Origin: Flavobacterium hungaricum
GTDB lineage: Bacteria; Bacteroidota; Bacteroidia; Flavobacteriales; Flavobacteriaceae
Assembly (NCBI RefSeq): GCF_015182285.1
Contig: NZ_PRDM01000001.1
Span: 434,001 to 498,000, forward strand
Direction: 5' to 3'
DNA length: 64,000 bases
Shown: piece after piece, positions 17,376 to 26,417 of the stretch
Layout of the letters: each line of letters opens with the position of its first letter
How positions within the stretch are numbered: the first letter of the stretch is position 1
Translations under genes and position numbers: made by a program
Notes under the pieces: generated by a model
Told to the model about the DNA's origin: nothing
Database searches by the model: none
Seen by the model: the letters and a program-made list of their open reading frames with translations, nothing else

Positions 17376-19679
17376 TTAAATGCCAGAACTCAAAATCTCA
17401 TAAACCAATTCTTTAGTCGGTTTTTGATCGCCTAATTTTGCTCGAACATCATCAAAGGTAACTTTAAAGTCACAACCCGATTTGTACGCTGCGCAGCCGT
17501 ATGCTGTTTTGCCTTTTAGAATGGTTCCTTTTTTACATTTCGGACAAACTAAAGCATCAGAGGCTGCTTCGTTCGCTTTTTTAGAGGCTGTTTTTTTGGG
17601 TTCTAATTTTAGTTTGTAGTTTTCCTCAAAACGAATTAAACCTTCAACGGTTCCCGATTCGGTTTTAAAACCTTTTATGTTTACTGTAGATCCTTTTTGA
17701 ACCAATCTCAGGTATTGACTTTCGGTGATTTTTTTATCACAAAAAACAAATGGCAGTACAAAATCACAGCCCGATTTATATCCAGAACACCCAAAAGCCG
17801 ATTTTCCCTTAATAAGATTTCCTTTTTGACATTTCGGACAAGTTTCAGCTTCAATTCCGGCAGCTTTCTTTTTTTCTGCTTTTGGCATTGGTTTCGGAAT
17901 GTTTGCTGCATGCGAAATATTAGCATGTTTGGTTTCCATTCGCACTTCATAGACCAAGGCTTCTACCATACGTTTCATGTTTCTGATGAACGCAGCAGCA
18001 GTAAAAGTACCTTTTTCAATATCTTTCAACTGTTTTTCCCAAGTTCCCGTAAGTTCGGCCGATTTTACCAACTCGTTCTGAATCGTATCAATCAATTGAA
18101 TTCCGGTTGGAGTAGGAAGGACTTGTTTTTTGTTACGGACAATGTACTGACGTTTAAAAAGCGTTTCGATAATATTCGCACGCGTAGACGGACGCCCGAT
18201 TCCGTTTTCTTTCATCAATTCACGTAAATCTTCGTCGTCTACTTGTTTACCGGCGGTTTCCATGGCGCGCAGTAAAGTTGCTTCTGTAAACTGATTGGGC
18301 GGTTTGGTTTCTTTTTGAAGAAACGAAGGTTCATGCGGTCCTTTTTCGCCTACAACAAAACTTGGCAGTAAGTCTGGTTCTTTTTCTTTAGCGTTAGGAT
18401 CTTCAAAGACAACTCTAAATCCTTTTTTTAAGATTTCTTTTCCCGTTGTTCTAAATGTCACATCGGCAGCTTTTCCTATAACCGTTGTGTTGGCAACCAA
18501 ACAATCGTCATAAAAGACAGCTATAAAACGTCTTGTAATAATATCGTAAACCTGCTGTTGATTATAAGCCAAATTATTCTGAACACCAGTCGGAATTATA
18601 GCGTGGTGATCGGTCACTTTTTTGTCGTTGAATACCTTTGGCGACTTCTTTATTTTTTTGCCTAAAAGTGGCTGCGTTAATTCGGCATAATTGGTCAAAT
18701 TTTGCAGAATCCCTGGTACTTTTGGGTAAATATCTCCAGGAAGAAAAGTAGTATCTACTCTGGGATACGTAATTACTTTTTGCTCGTACAAAGTTTGCGC
18801 AATCTTAAGCGTTTCTTCTGCCGAAAACCCGAATTTCTGATTGCAATATACTTGTAAGCCTGTTAAATCGAAAAGTTTTGGAGCGTATTCGTTTCCGTTT
18901 TTTTTGTCGACAGAAACAATTTCGAATTCACTTTCTTTGACTTTTTCTGCCAGAATTTCTCCGTCTTCTTTTTTTAGAAAACGACCTTCTTCGTAGCTGA
19001 AAAGTGTTTCTCTGTATAAAGTCTGCAGCTCCCAATACGGCTGCGGTTTAAAATTTTCGATTTCTCTAAAACGGTCTACCACCATTGCCAAAGTCGGCGT
19101 CTGCACGCGGCCGATAGACAAAACCTGCTTGTAGCCGCCGTGTTTTACGGTATACAAACGCGTTGCATTCATCCCCAATAACCAATCACCAATTGCTCTT
19201 GAGAATCCGGCGTAGAATAAATTATCGTAGTTTTCAGAAGGTTTTAAGTTTTCAAATCCCTCTTTTATGGCTTCTGTGGTCAGGGAAGAAATCCATAAGC
19301 GTTTGATTTCTCCTTTGTAATGCGCTTCGTTCATGACCCAGCGTTGAATCAATTCTCCTTCCTGTCCGGCATCCCCGCAGTTTATAACCAATTCGGCTTT
19401 GTCAAACAGACTTTTGATGATTTTAAATTGTTTCTGGATTCCCGAATTCTGAACGACTTTGGTTTCAAATTTTTCAGGAAGCATCGGCAGATTGTTCAAA
19501 TCCCAGCTTTTCCAGTGCGGTTTGTAATCGTTGGGTTCTTTTAAGGTGCACAAATGCCCAAAAGTATAGGTCACAGCGTAACCATTGCCTTCGTAATAAC
19601 CATCGTGCTTGGTATTGGCACCTAAAACAGATGCAATTTCTCGTGCGACACTGGGTTTCTCGGCAATACAGACCTTCAT
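17376..19679 (-). CDS. topB: DNA topoisomerase III (type IA)
   Basis: 767 aa. Relaxes and decatenates DNA through a transient 5'-phosphotyrosine on one strand. The Toprim domain is at the N-terminus (MKVCIAEKPSVAREIA, and NCGDAGQEGELI with the acidic DxDxxE-type cluster). SIGRVQTPTL is the type IA signature, and the catalytic Tyr is about residue 305 in VITYPRVDTTFLP. HHAIIPTG and GIGRPSTRANIIETL follow. The C-terminus carries two Cys-containing repeats (CPKCQKGNLIKGKSAFGCSG and CPKCKKGTILKGKTAYGC) similar to topoisomerase zinc-ribbon/DUF domains. Length fits the TopB/TraE group. The gene ends just inside an inverted-repeat element. Confidence 0.97.
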   Translation of the reverse strand: MKVCIAEKPSVAREIASVLGANTKHDGYYEGNGYAVTYTFGHLCTLKEPNDYKPHWKSWDLNNLPMLPEKFETKVVQNSGIQKQFKIIKSLFDKAELVINCGDAGQEGELIQRWVMNEAHYKGEIKRLWISSLTTEAIKEGFENLKPSENYDNLFYAGFSRAIGDWLLGMNATRLYTVKHGGYKQVLSIGRVQTPTLAMVVDRFREIENFKPQPYWELQTLYRETLFSYEEGRFLKKEDGEILAEKVKESEFEIVSVDKKNGNEYAPKLFDLTGLQVYCNQKFGFSAEETLKIAQTLYEQKVITYPRVDTTFLPGDIYPKVPGILQNLTNYAELTQPLLGKKIKKSPKVFNDKKVTDHHAIIPTGVQNNLAYNQQQVYDIITRRFIAVFYDDCLVANTTVIGKAADVTFRTTGKEILKKGFRVVFEDPNAKEKEPDLLPSFVVGEKGPHEPSFLQKETKPPNQFTEATLLRAMETAGKQVDDEDLRELMKENGIGRPSTRANIIETLFKRQYIVRNKKQVLPTPTGIQLIDTIQNELVKSAELTGTWEKQLKDIEKGTFTAAAFIRNMKRMVEALVYEVRMETKHANISHAANIPKPMPKAEKKKAAGIEAETCPKCQKGNLIKGKSAFGCSGYKSGCDFVLPFVFCDKKITESQYLRLVQKGSTVNIKGFKTESGTVEGLIRFEENYKLKLEPKKTASKKANEAASDALVCPKCKKGTILKGKTAYGCAAYKSGCDFKVTFDDVRAKLGDQKPTKELVYEILSSGI

Positions 19680-19790
19680 TTTCTCTTTCTTGATTAGTAA
19701 GCGAAATTAGGGATTTTTTACAAAAATTGCTAAGGTTCTAAGGCGCTAAGATTCTAAGTTTTTTTGAAATATTGTGTTTGCCGCGCAGCT

Positions 19791-20171
19791 TTAGAGGATT
19801 AAACTTATTTTGTTCTTATTTATATAATCTTCTTGCCAGACGATTGTGTTATTGTTATGAAAGATCGGACATAAGATTTGGACTTTTTTTACTTTATCAT
19901 CTACTATGTACCAATCCGGACTTTCTATAATATCAAGAAATTGTTCCTGTTGTTTGCACATTTCAAAGTAAGTTTCGTCTTCTCCTACTTCGTCCCAATA
20001 AGTACTCGATTTTATAGAAAGCCTTATAAGTGCTGCCAGTGAGCTGTTTTCTGAAGCTTCCTCCGAAAAATCGAAATGGTATACGATATCGCCGGCACTT
20101 CTCATGTCCCAATTTGTTTCTTTAAGTGACCCGATATGAATATCTTTAAAGTAGAGTTCGTAATTTTTCAT
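19791..20171 (-). CDS. Small acidic cytoplasmic protein, unknown function
   Basis: 126 aa, no signal peptide or membrane helix. Acidic and Trp-containing (TNWDMRSAGDIVYHFDF, ESPDWYIVDD). Size and composition recall immunity-type proteins of polymorphic toxin systems, but no toxin gene is adjacent, so this is only a resemblance. Only 45 bp separate it from the lipoprotein gene behind it, so the two may be cotranscribed. Confidence 0.7.
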   Translation of the reverse strand: MKNYELYFKDIHIGSLKETNWDMRSAGDIVYHFDFSEEASENSSLAALIRLSIKSSTYWDEVGEDETYFEMCKQQEQFLDIIESPDWYIVDDKVKKVQILCPIFHNNNTIVWQEDYINKNKISLIL

Positions 20172-20216
20172 TTTAATATTGCTTTTTGATAGTTGAAAAC
20201 GTTTTAGGGTTCAAGA

Positions 20217-21680
20217 CTATTTTACGACTTTTACGTTTAGGTTCAGGTCTTTTATCGTTATTTTTTCTCCTTTGTTTATAATCGTAATTCCGTCCGAAAG
20301 TAAATCAGGATTTAGGACTTTCATTTCATTGGTAAAGGCATTTTCGATAATTCGGTCATTAAAAAGAGCATATTCTACACCGTTTATTTCTTTGGAATGT
20401 AATCCTGTAACAAAACCTATGTAAAATATTGCTTTTCCGTCTGTAAGGTAATTTGAATTTTTAATTTCGCGTAGATTTTTCAGATCCAATTTGGAGGTTT
20501 CTACAGGTGTTTGTTCAAAATAGAGTACATTTTTGTATTGAATAAATCTTTCGGCTGTAAAAATTTTGAGATATTTTACGTCAAAAGCCTCAGTAGTTTT
20601 GGTTTCCGGATGATAGAATAGTGTTTTCCCTATTTTGGTTTTCGTTTTGTTATCCAAAATAAAATTTTCATTGTTGATCACCGCAACCAGTCCTGGAAAA
20701 TTGTTGGGATCGTTTTTATTAAAAACAACCGAGTTTTTTTCTTTTAAAAAATGCAGCAAAGGCGAATAAATCTGTTGCAGCTTCACACCCGAAAACAAAT
20801 CAGGATACCATGTCCCGTAATACCCTTTTTCATTTTTGTCCTCATAACCATAATTCAGATCTGTATAGATGGATTTTCCATCGGTAATAAAGGATTGTTT
20901 ATCGCTAAAGTTGATCTCGATTATTTTTTTCGCGTCTAAGTCCAACTTTTTTACTCTGCTGCCTTGCATTGCAAAAACTTCATTAGCAAACGAAATGTAT
21001 TTTTTGGAAACAACAGGAACAACATTTTGTGCCGCTGCCAGCTTTTCAGATTTATCTACTGTATCATAACTGCCTTTCTGATTTTTTTTATAGTGAACAC
21101 CAAAAATATACAAGCCGTTCTTGTCAGCATAATAATTTCCTCTTAAGTGTTTTATAGAGTTTTCGTCGATATTTATTGTTACAGGACTTAGTTTATAAGC
21201 TTCAATATCAATAAAAAACAGCGCTCCATCTTTTGCTTTATAAATAAAATCATTTACAGGTGTATAGTCTCCAATGTAGATGTTAGTGGGTTTTATGCGT
21301 TGAGAAGTATAGTAAATATTTTTGTCGTCTCTAGACATAGACCAAAATTCGTCACTGTAGATTGCCTTTAGGTTATCCAGATTATAAGAAAACGGAAAAT
21401 ATTCTTTAAACATAACAGTAGTGCCTACCAGCAAAGTTGTTTTGTCGTAATTTATTCCTGGGTCTTTCTCGTACTTATAGCCGTCCCAATTTACACCTCC
21501 AGTCATCTTATAAGCGCGGACTTCTTTTAGTTTAGGAACAAGCATATATTGTCCGATTATGAAACTTTCTACTGTATCTTTCGGATTGGTTCTTAAAATA
21601 TCTTCTGGTTTTTCGTGCCCTTTGCAAGAACTAAAAATCAATAATAGCAAAAGATGCGACAGGAGTTTATTGAATTTCAT
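20217..21680 (-). CDS. Exported DKNYY-type lipoprotein
   Basis: 487 aa. Signal peptide with lipobox FSSC (Cys 19). The mature protein repeats a short motif with a D-K-N or D-G-K turn followed by an aromatic strand: RDDKNIYYTS, YADKNGLYIFG, TDGKSIYTD, TDGKAIFYIG. This is characteristic of the DKNYY repeat family, whose members form beta-propeller-like repeats at the cell surface or in the periplasm. Function unknown. It sits in a run of same-strand small unknown genes (19791-23243). Confidence 0.8.
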   Translation of the reverse strand: MKFNKLLSHLLLLLIFSSCKGHEKPEDILRTNPKDTVESFIIGQYMLVPKLKEVRAYKMTGGVNWDGYKYEKDPGINYDKTTLLVGTTVMFKEYFPFSYNLDNLKAIYSDEFWSMSRDDKNIYYTSQRIKPTNIYIGDYTPVNDFIYKAKDGALFFIDIEAYKLSPVTINIDENSIKHLRGNYYADKNGLYIFGVHYKKNQKGSYDTVDKSEKLAAAQNVVPVVSKKYISFANEVFAMQGSRVKKLDLDAKKIIEINFSDKQSFITDGKSIYTDLNYGYEDKNEKGYYGTWYPDLFSGVKLQQIYSPLLHFLKEKNSVVFNKNDPNNFPGLVAVINNENFILDNKTKTKIGKTLFYHPETKTTEAFDVKYLKIFTAERFIQYKNVLYFEQTPVETSKLDLKNLREIKNSNYLTDGKAIFYIGFVTGLHSKEINGVEYALFNDRIIENAFTNEMKVLNPDLLSDGITIINKGEKITIKDLNLNVKVVK

Positions 21681-21716
21681 TTGATATTAAGTTGGTATGT
21701 GATGCTCTATAAAACT

Positions 21717-22319
21717 CTAATTTCTGGCTTTAACAGTAGTGTATTGGTCAAAACTAGTATAATAACGAGTCTTTTCAAGCAGACCATCATCATAAAATTC
21801 GATTTTTGTAGTTTCTCCCGTTTTCTTATCAATAAATCGTATTTTTTCCAGCTTTTTTTTCTTATCGTAAGATTCTGTTTTTAGATTCCGTCCGTCTTCC
21901 ATATAATGTATCGTAGTCAAAACGCCATCGTCATTGTACGAGTAATTTTTGGTATTGTAAAAATTCCCGTTATTGGTCGTAATTCCTTCATAAGTATAGC
22001 TAGAAGTATATTTACCTTCCATAAACAGCTTTCCTTGATCGTCGTAAATAAAATAATACGCATTGTCTTTCGGACTGATTAATTCGTAGCGGGTCTGTAA
22101 TTCTGGCTTGCTGCAGGGACGGGCTGCCATAAATTCTTCTTTCCTAAAAACACTAGTATCATTTTGCGAAACCCAAAGCGTATCGATTTCAGATTTGTTT
22201 GTTTTTAATCTTATTTTCGAAACAATCTTTTTTTGCTTATCGGCATTATTTTCTTTTCTACTAAAGTTGCAGCTTAATATGCTGACAATTAGAATTAAGC
22301 AGCTGTATATTATTTTCAT
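21717..22319 (-). CDS. Lipoprotein with MORN/toxin-antitoxin-like repeats
   Basis: 200 aa from the ATG at 22319, which opens a lipoprotein signal (MKIIYSCLILIVSILSC). The ORF reaches 22340, but the first seven codons would spoil the signal peptide. The mature part has repeated Y/F-D-x-x-G-x-L strands (IYDDQGKLFMEGKYTS, SYNDDGVLTTIHYMEDG, EFYDDGLLEKTRYY), as in MORN-like or YwqK-type repeat proteins of Bacteroidota, which form beta-hairpin ladders. Function unknown. Only 37 bp upstream of the DKNYY lipoprotein gene on the same strand, and probably in an operon with it. Confidence 0.8.
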   Translation of the reverse strand: MKIIYSCLILIVSILSCNFSRKENNADKQKKIVSKIRLKTNKSEIDTLWVSQNDTSVFRKEEFMAARPCSKPELQTRYELISPKDNAYYFIYDDQGKLFMEGKYTSSYTYEGITTNNGNFYNTKNYSYNDDGVLTTIHYMEDGRNLKTESYDKKKKLEKIRFIDKKTGETTKIEFYDDGLLEKTRYYTSFDQYTTVKARN

Positions 22320-22353
22320 TAAATAGACATTTTTAGCCAATTTGCAGATTGGT

Positions 22354-22848
22354 TTAATTATTAATCATTGGGTTTAAATTGGTGTCTTTATTTCTTAAGT
22401 CCAATCCTCCTTCATAAACCGATTTCAGATTGGTTAAATAAAAATGCCAGCCGTTTGAACAGCCCAGCCTGATGTATTGTTTAGAGTAATCATCGGTCGG
22501 AATATTATGATGTCGAAGCTCTACAATCGTGTAATCATTTGTTTCGGTCAATTGTATGTCTACGAGACAATTTCCTTCAAAAGTAAACTGTAAGTGGTCT
22601 TTTCCGTTGGCCGCAACGATTTTTCCCTTCATCGCATCATTGTACAAATACCAAAACCATTCGTAACTATTGCCGGCAGTAACATTTTGATCTTTACTTA
22701 TTTCTTTTTCATCTGAATCAAAAAAAGAAACTTTTTCTAGAAACCATTTTTCTAATTCATTGGCTTTAGTCCAAGCATTGTAAATATCGCTGAGCTTGGC
22801 TTTGACTGCTATTTTTTTGGTAAAAGATGTCCAATCGAAGTTTTGCAT
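22354..22848 (-). CDS. AHSA1/START-like SRPBCC-domain protein
   Basis: 164 aa, no signal peptide. The N-terminal pattern (VKAKLSDIYNAWTKANELEKWF), followed by a central beta-sheet with DHLQFTFEGN and the C-terminal long helix beginning NGWHFYLTNLKSVYEGG, is the Activator-of-Hsp90-ATPase-homolog 1-like (SRPBCC) fold. Such proteins bind hydrophobic ligands, and their bacterial roles are mostly unknown. It lies 34 bp upstream of the MORN-like lipoprotein gene and likely shares its transcript. Confidence 0.88.
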   Translation of the reverse strand: MQNFDWTSFTKKIAVKAKLSDIYNAWTKANELEKWFLEKVSFFDSDEKEISKDQNVTAGNSYEWFWYLYNDAMKGKIVAANGKDHLQFTFEGNCLVDIQLTETNDYTIVELRHHNIPTDDYSKQYIRLGCSNGWHFYLTNLKSVYEGGLDLRNKDTNLNPMINN

Positions 22849-22880
22849 GGTTTAGAAAATTTATTGTACAAATACTGCAT

Positions 22881-23243
22881 TTAGATTTTTGTTAAGTTTT
22901 TTGAACCATAACCACAACTTGGGCAATACATCGCGGTTGGAGTTCTAAAAGGTTTTTGACAATTGGGACAATCTTGCCCAAACTGACTTCTTTGATGGTG
23001 CAATATCGCTAACGGATTAGATTCGTATTCTCCAGTTATAATTCTATGCATTTCAAGCAGATATCTATATTTTTCGAATGTTTCAATTTGATCCAGCCAA
23101 ACATAATTTTGAATGTTTCTTTTTTCTAATTCTTTTTCAATTGCTTTTTTTCCGTCAATTAGTGCTTCTTGACATAATTTGAATTCATTATCATCAAGCA
23201 TTTTGACATTTATATTACAACGCCAGCAAAATTTTTCTTCCAT
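22881..23243 (-). CDS. Small zinc-ribbon protein
   Basis: 120 aa. Two Cys pairs at the C-terminus (CPNCQKPF and CPSCGYG, about residues 95-113) form a zinc ribbon, and an N-terminal CWRC adds a third possible metal-binding knuckle. The middle is helical and charged. No family was recognised; similar small proteins occur next to unrelated genes in Flavobacterium. It lies 32 bp upstream of the SRPBCC gene on the same strand. Confidence 0.75.
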   Translation of the reverse strand: MEEKFCWRCNINVKMLDDNEFKLCQEALIDGKKAIEKELEKRNIQNYVWLDQIETFEKYRYLLEMHRIITGEYESNPLAILHHQRSQFGQDCPNCQKPFRTPTAMYCPSCGYGSKNLTKI

Positions 23244-23703
23244 TCAAGTTTTTGTTTTCCAAAATCTTCCATTAGTTTGGTTATAACAAATATAAATTAT
23301 TTACTGTAAGATTTTGTATTCAAAAATCACTTAACAGAATTCCAAAGTCTTAATAGAATCTTAAACATCTAGTTTATGTAAGAAAAAGTCGTAAATTGCA
23401 CGCCGACAATAATTGTGATCATGGTAACTGCAAATTTTTATTTAATAAATAGTTCTCTAATGTGCTTAATGAGCGCATTGTTGTATTTGCATGATGACAC
23501 TTTCTTAAAAAGTTCCAAAGACTTTATTACTTGTGCCCTGTCATAACTCTAGACAGGGAATTTTTCTGTATTTAAAAAGTTCAAATTATTAATCTTCCAT
23601 TTTCATTCAGGATATGATATCGCTGAATCAGATAGAACTGCGCAATATTCGGTGAAGAGTTGTGTGTCATAGGGTTTGTAAAAAGGAAGGCAACAAGAAA
23701 GTT
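23244..23703. other. Gap of 460 bp with a possible 41-codon ORF and hairpin
   Basis: No firm gene. An ATG at 23421 opens 41 codons (to 23546, MVTANFYLIN... with a hydrophobic start), preceded by a TAAATTG element near 23391 and ending inside a CCCTGTC/GACAGGG hairpin (23536-23558) followed by T-rich sequence. It could be a leader peptide or small RNA for the downstream gene, or chance. Confidence 0.3.
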
Positions 23704-24081
23704 ATGTCACAAAATATTATTTTAACAACAGGAACATACGATTTAATTAAAGATCACGTAAGAAGAAAAAAAGTAACCCCGCAGGAAGAAGAACTCTTAC
23801 TAAACCAATTGAAACATGCCACTCAGGTATTGCGAAAAAACCTTCCAGAAGATATCGTTTGTATCAACAGAAGAGTTACTTACAAAGACCACGCGAGTAA
23901 TGTAGAGAAAACCATTCTTTTGGTGGGTCCAGATAAAGTAAAAACAAGCAAAAACAAGATTTCCGTACTTTCTGATGAAGGTATTGCCATGATAGGCTAC
24001 AAAGTGGGCGATGTTGTAGAATGGCCTGCAAAAAAAGGAACTCTAAAACTCGAAATTTTAAAAGTAGAAGCAGAGGCTTAA
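23704..24081 (+). CDS. GreA/GreB C-terminal-domain (Rnk-like) protein
   Basis: 125 aa from the ATG at 23704, preferred over an upstream in-frame start because the extra 14 codons (Cys/Lys-rich) do not belong to the fold. There is a short helical N-terminus (TYDLIKDHVRRKKVTPQEEELL) instead of the long Gre coiled coil, then the FKBP-like Gre C-terminal domain (RRVTYKDHASNVEKTILLVG, ISVLSDEGIAMIGYKVGDVV). Such proteins bind RNA polymerase near the secondary channel, and Rnk-like members cannot cleave RNA. It ends at a strong terminator. Confidence 0.88.
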   Translation: MSQNIILTTGTYDLIKDHVRRKKVTPQEEELLLNQLKHATQVLRKNLPEDIVCINRRVTYKDHASNVEKTILLVGPDKVKTSKNKISVLSDEGIAMIGYKVGDVVEWPAKKGTLKLEILKVEAEA

Positions 24082-24103
24082 TTATTATATTTGATTTTTA
24101 ATG

Positions 24104-24147
24104 AAAAAAACATCCTAAAAAGAGTCTTCTTTGCGGGATGTTTTTTT
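24104..24147 (+). terminator. Intrinsic terminator of the Gre-like gene
   Basis: AAAAAAACATCC (24104-24115) pairs with GGATGTTTTTTT (24136-24147) around a 20-nt loop. Confidence 0.8.
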
Positions 24148-24174
24148 ATCGATGCAATAGAAAAATTAGAATAA

Positions 24175-24675
24175 TTAATATAAAACAAAGGTTTTGCTAT
24201 AAACACGTTTATTTTCTATAAAGATATTCATTACCCAATTGCCTTTCATTAATTCATAAGGTTCGTCTAAACTGTAAGATGAAGCCGATACAATATTAGT
24301 AGGTCTTTTTGTTGTGTATTTAATGTTTTTAAATTTTTCACCTTTATTATTTACCATTTTTTCAGGATAGATCCATTCAATATCAATGTTAATGTCAGCG
24401 GTATCTTTTGCCGTTACAATATATACGACTCCAAAATTTGCTTTTTTGACTGCCTTAATCGAATCTGTTTTTTTGATGATACTAAAATCTTCCAGCCATT
24501 GATGCGTTCCCGTTGGAGAATTGCTGAGCTCGTCGTCTTTTCCTCCTTGAACTTTTGCTTGTCCATAATCAAGTTCTTTAAATTCTAAGTTTCCATAAAC
24601 TTTAGATTTAATATTGGTCTGCGAAAAAACTGCTTGTAAAATAAAAAATGAAAGTACTGTGTAAATGATTTTCAT
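24175..24675 (-). CDS. DUF3859-like exported protein
   Basis: 166 aa with a signal peptide ending at VFSQ. The domain has FSIIKKTDSIKAVKKANFGV, then IDIEWIYPE, and ends with SLDEPYELMKGNWVMNIF and a final KTFVLY strand. This ordering (KKTD-I, FG-Y, YP, WELxxGxW, K-F) is that of DUF3859, a family of bacterial exported beta-sandwich proteins of unknown role. Monocistronic. Confidence 0.75.
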   Translation of the reverse strand: MKIIYTVLSFFILQAVFSQTNIKSKVYGNLEFKELDYGQAKVQGGKDDELSNSPTGTHQWLEDFSIIKKTDSIKAVKKANFGVVYIVTAKDTADINIDIEWIYPEKMVNNKGEKFKNIKYTTKRPTNIVSASSYSLDEPYELMKGNWVMNIFIENKRVYSKTFVLY

Positions 24676-24822
24676 ATTATAAAATTAATTGGTTATCGTT
24701 AATGGTTTTTAAAATGATTATCTGTAAACAAAAAAATTGAGATCTAAATACTTAGACCCCAATTTTGGTTTGAACATGGTTATACTACTCTATATGGAGT
24801 TGGTTGGTTTTTTATTTTTGAG

Positions 24823-25200
24823 TTAAATGTTATAAGTATCATTTAACCATTGTCTTACAGTAGGATATTCAATCCCCAAATCTTTTAAGAATTCATTTAG
24901 AGCATTAATTTCTCTATTTACAAGTAAGTCACCATAATCACTTCTTACTTCGGCAATTACATCAATTCCTTCAATTCCGAATCCGTCTAGTTTTTCTTCT
25001 ATAGCGAATAATTGATTTTGAATTTTTGAAATCTTTTGATCGTTGCGAGGCATCATTTGATAACTCTTGTAATCTTCTACAATTAGTTTGAAAATAGTTT
25101 GGTATAAATTTTCAATATTTCCATACTTATTTGTAATTTTTTCTCTGATATCGCTAGGATAATTTTCTATAAATTTAAGTCCAGTCATAATTATTTTCAA
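24823..25200 (-). CDS. Hypothetical helical protein
   Basis: 125 aa, predicted cytoplasmic and largely helical (NQLFAIEEKLDGFGIEG and ALNEFLKDLGIEYPTVRQWL). It has no signal peptide and no recognised domain. The neighbouring 3' flank carries nothing, and upstream is the start of the palindromic-repeat region. The ATG at 25200 is the first start in frame; a second Met at codon 5 is also possible. Confidence 0.65.
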   Translation of the reverse strand: MKIIMTGLKFIENYPSDIREKITNKYGNIENLYQTIFKLIVEDYKSYQMMPRNDQKISKIQNQLFAIEEKLDGFGIEGIDVIAEVRSDYGDLLVNREINALNEFLKDLGIEYPTVRQWLNDTYNI

Positions 25201-25238
25201 TTTGATTTCGGGGTAAATTTAATAGCTTTAAACAAAGA

Positions 25239-25262
25239 ATCCTTACGGGAAACCGTAAGGAT
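25239..25262. repeat. Perfect hairpin with GAAA loop
   Basis: ATCCTTACGG (25239-25248) and CCGTAAGGAT (25253-25262) enclose GAAA, a GNRA tetraloop. It lies 39 bp upstream of the - strand gene start at 25200, so it could act in that gene's leader or be another dispersed dyad. Confidence 0.5.
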
Positions 25263-25369
25263 CAAATTTCTTATCTGTTAATATCGAAGTGTGCCAATAA
25301 AAGGTTATCTAAAACATTTTTTTAGGCGAACATTCCATTAAAATATAATTTAATACAACCATCCAAATC

Positions 25370-26030
25370 TGTTCCATCGGAACATTTGGTAGGTAGAAAA
25401 AAAAATGTTTACCGCGGTTTTACATTCCGTAGGGACGTTTTATTTTATTTATTCATTATTTGATAATGTTCAAACGTTCCTACCGAACGAATTGCAAACG
25501 GGATATCGCGAATGTTGCCAACCAAATGTTTCCTGCCAACCAAATGCTTCTACCGATGAAATGTTTCTCCGAAACAAATGTATAATCTGCATAAAAAATG
25601 TTCCATCGGAACATTTCATCGGTAGAAAAAAAAAATGTGTACCGCGGTTTTACATTTCGTAGAGACGTTTGATTTTAACGATTAATTATTGCTAATGTTC
25701 AAACGTTCCTATGGAACGAATTGCAAACGGGATATCGCGAATGATGCCGACCAAATGTTTCCTACCAACCAAATGTTTCTCCGAAACAAATGTATAATCT
25801 GTATAAAAAATGTTCCATCGGAACATTTCATCGGTATAAAAAAAATGTGTACCGCGGTTTTACATTTCGTAGGGACGTTTGATTTTAACGATTAATTATT
25901 GATAATGTTCAAACGTTCCTACGAAACAAATGTATAATCTGCATAAAAAATGTTCCATTGGAACATTTGGTCGGTAGAAAAAAAATGTTTACCGTGATTT
26001 TACGTTCCGTAGGAACGTTTGATTTAACGA
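25370..26030. repeat. Cluster C: four tandem TTCC-NNN-GGAA elements
   Basis: No gene is present, although open frames run through the repeats. Unit C1 spans 25370-25576 (207 bp) and C2 25599-25788. C3 starts at 25811 and C4 at 25951, both truncated. Each begins TGTTCCATCGGAACAT or a close variant, continues with TTTGGTAGGTAG or TTTCATCGGTAG, contains an inner ACGTTCC-TAC-GAACG dyad, and (when complete) ends TGTTTCTCCGAAACA. Whole units are joined by a constant 22-bp linker (AATGTATAATCTGCATAAAA, then AA). These are diverged forms of the elements at 55163-56138. Confidence 0.8.
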
Positions 26031-26067
26031 TTGCAGAGATACATGTGAAGATTATGCATCGCAGATT

Positions 26068-26304
26068 TTACAAATCTTTTATCAATTCGCTTGGATGAAT
26101 TTTTAAAGCTTGTGCAATTTTAAACAATGTGCTGATTTTCATTTCCTGCGAACCTTTAATATATTTTCTTAAACTCTCCACATCCATTTCAGCATCATGA
26201 GCTACCTCTCTTCGTTTGAGTTTATTGTCATTAATCAGATCTTTTATCTTGATTCCCAATTCTTTTACGACTTCTGGAATTTCACTTTTTCTTTCTCTTT
26301 TCAT
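26068..26304 (-). CDS. XRE-type HTH regulator, copy 1
   Basis: 78 aa consisting of one helix-turn-helix domain. Helices 2-3 read KRREVAHDAEMDVESLRKYIKG, followed by the usual EMKISTLFKIAQALKIHPSELI. No extra domain. Likely a DNA-binding repressor acting on its own divergent intergenic region. It is encoded identically at 28622-28858. It faces away from the small-protein gene at 26418 (113-bp shared promoter region), and its 3' end touches repeat cluster C. The arrangement resembles antitoxin-like or prophage-like regulatory pairs. Confidence 0.9.
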   Translation of the reverse strand: MKRERKSEIPEVVKELGIKIKDLINDNKLKRREVAHDAEMDVESLRKYIKGSQEMKISTLFKIAQALKIHPSELIKDL

Positions 26305-26378
26305 AGAAATGAAAGTACAAGTAATCGATTGTTTTTAAGTGAATGTAAAAAAGGGGGTGTATGTCACTGATTTTTTTA

Positions 26379-26386
26379 TATATTTG
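26379..26386 (+). promoter_or_regulatory. TAnnTTTG promoter of the small-protein gene, copy 1
   Basis: TATATTTG matches the -7 consensus and lies 31 nt before the ATG at 26418. It makes the upstream in-frame start at 26361 unlikely. The same element recurs at 28933-28940. Confidence 0.6.
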
Positions 26387-26417
26387 CTTTTATTGTAAAT
26401 TAAATCGTATAAAAAAA

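Noticed and set aside
25405..25895. Two ORFs with repeated FLRNKCIICIKNVPSEHF-type text
   Set aside because: They follow the palindromic repeat units exactly; similarity between them is repeat similarity and not protein conservation.
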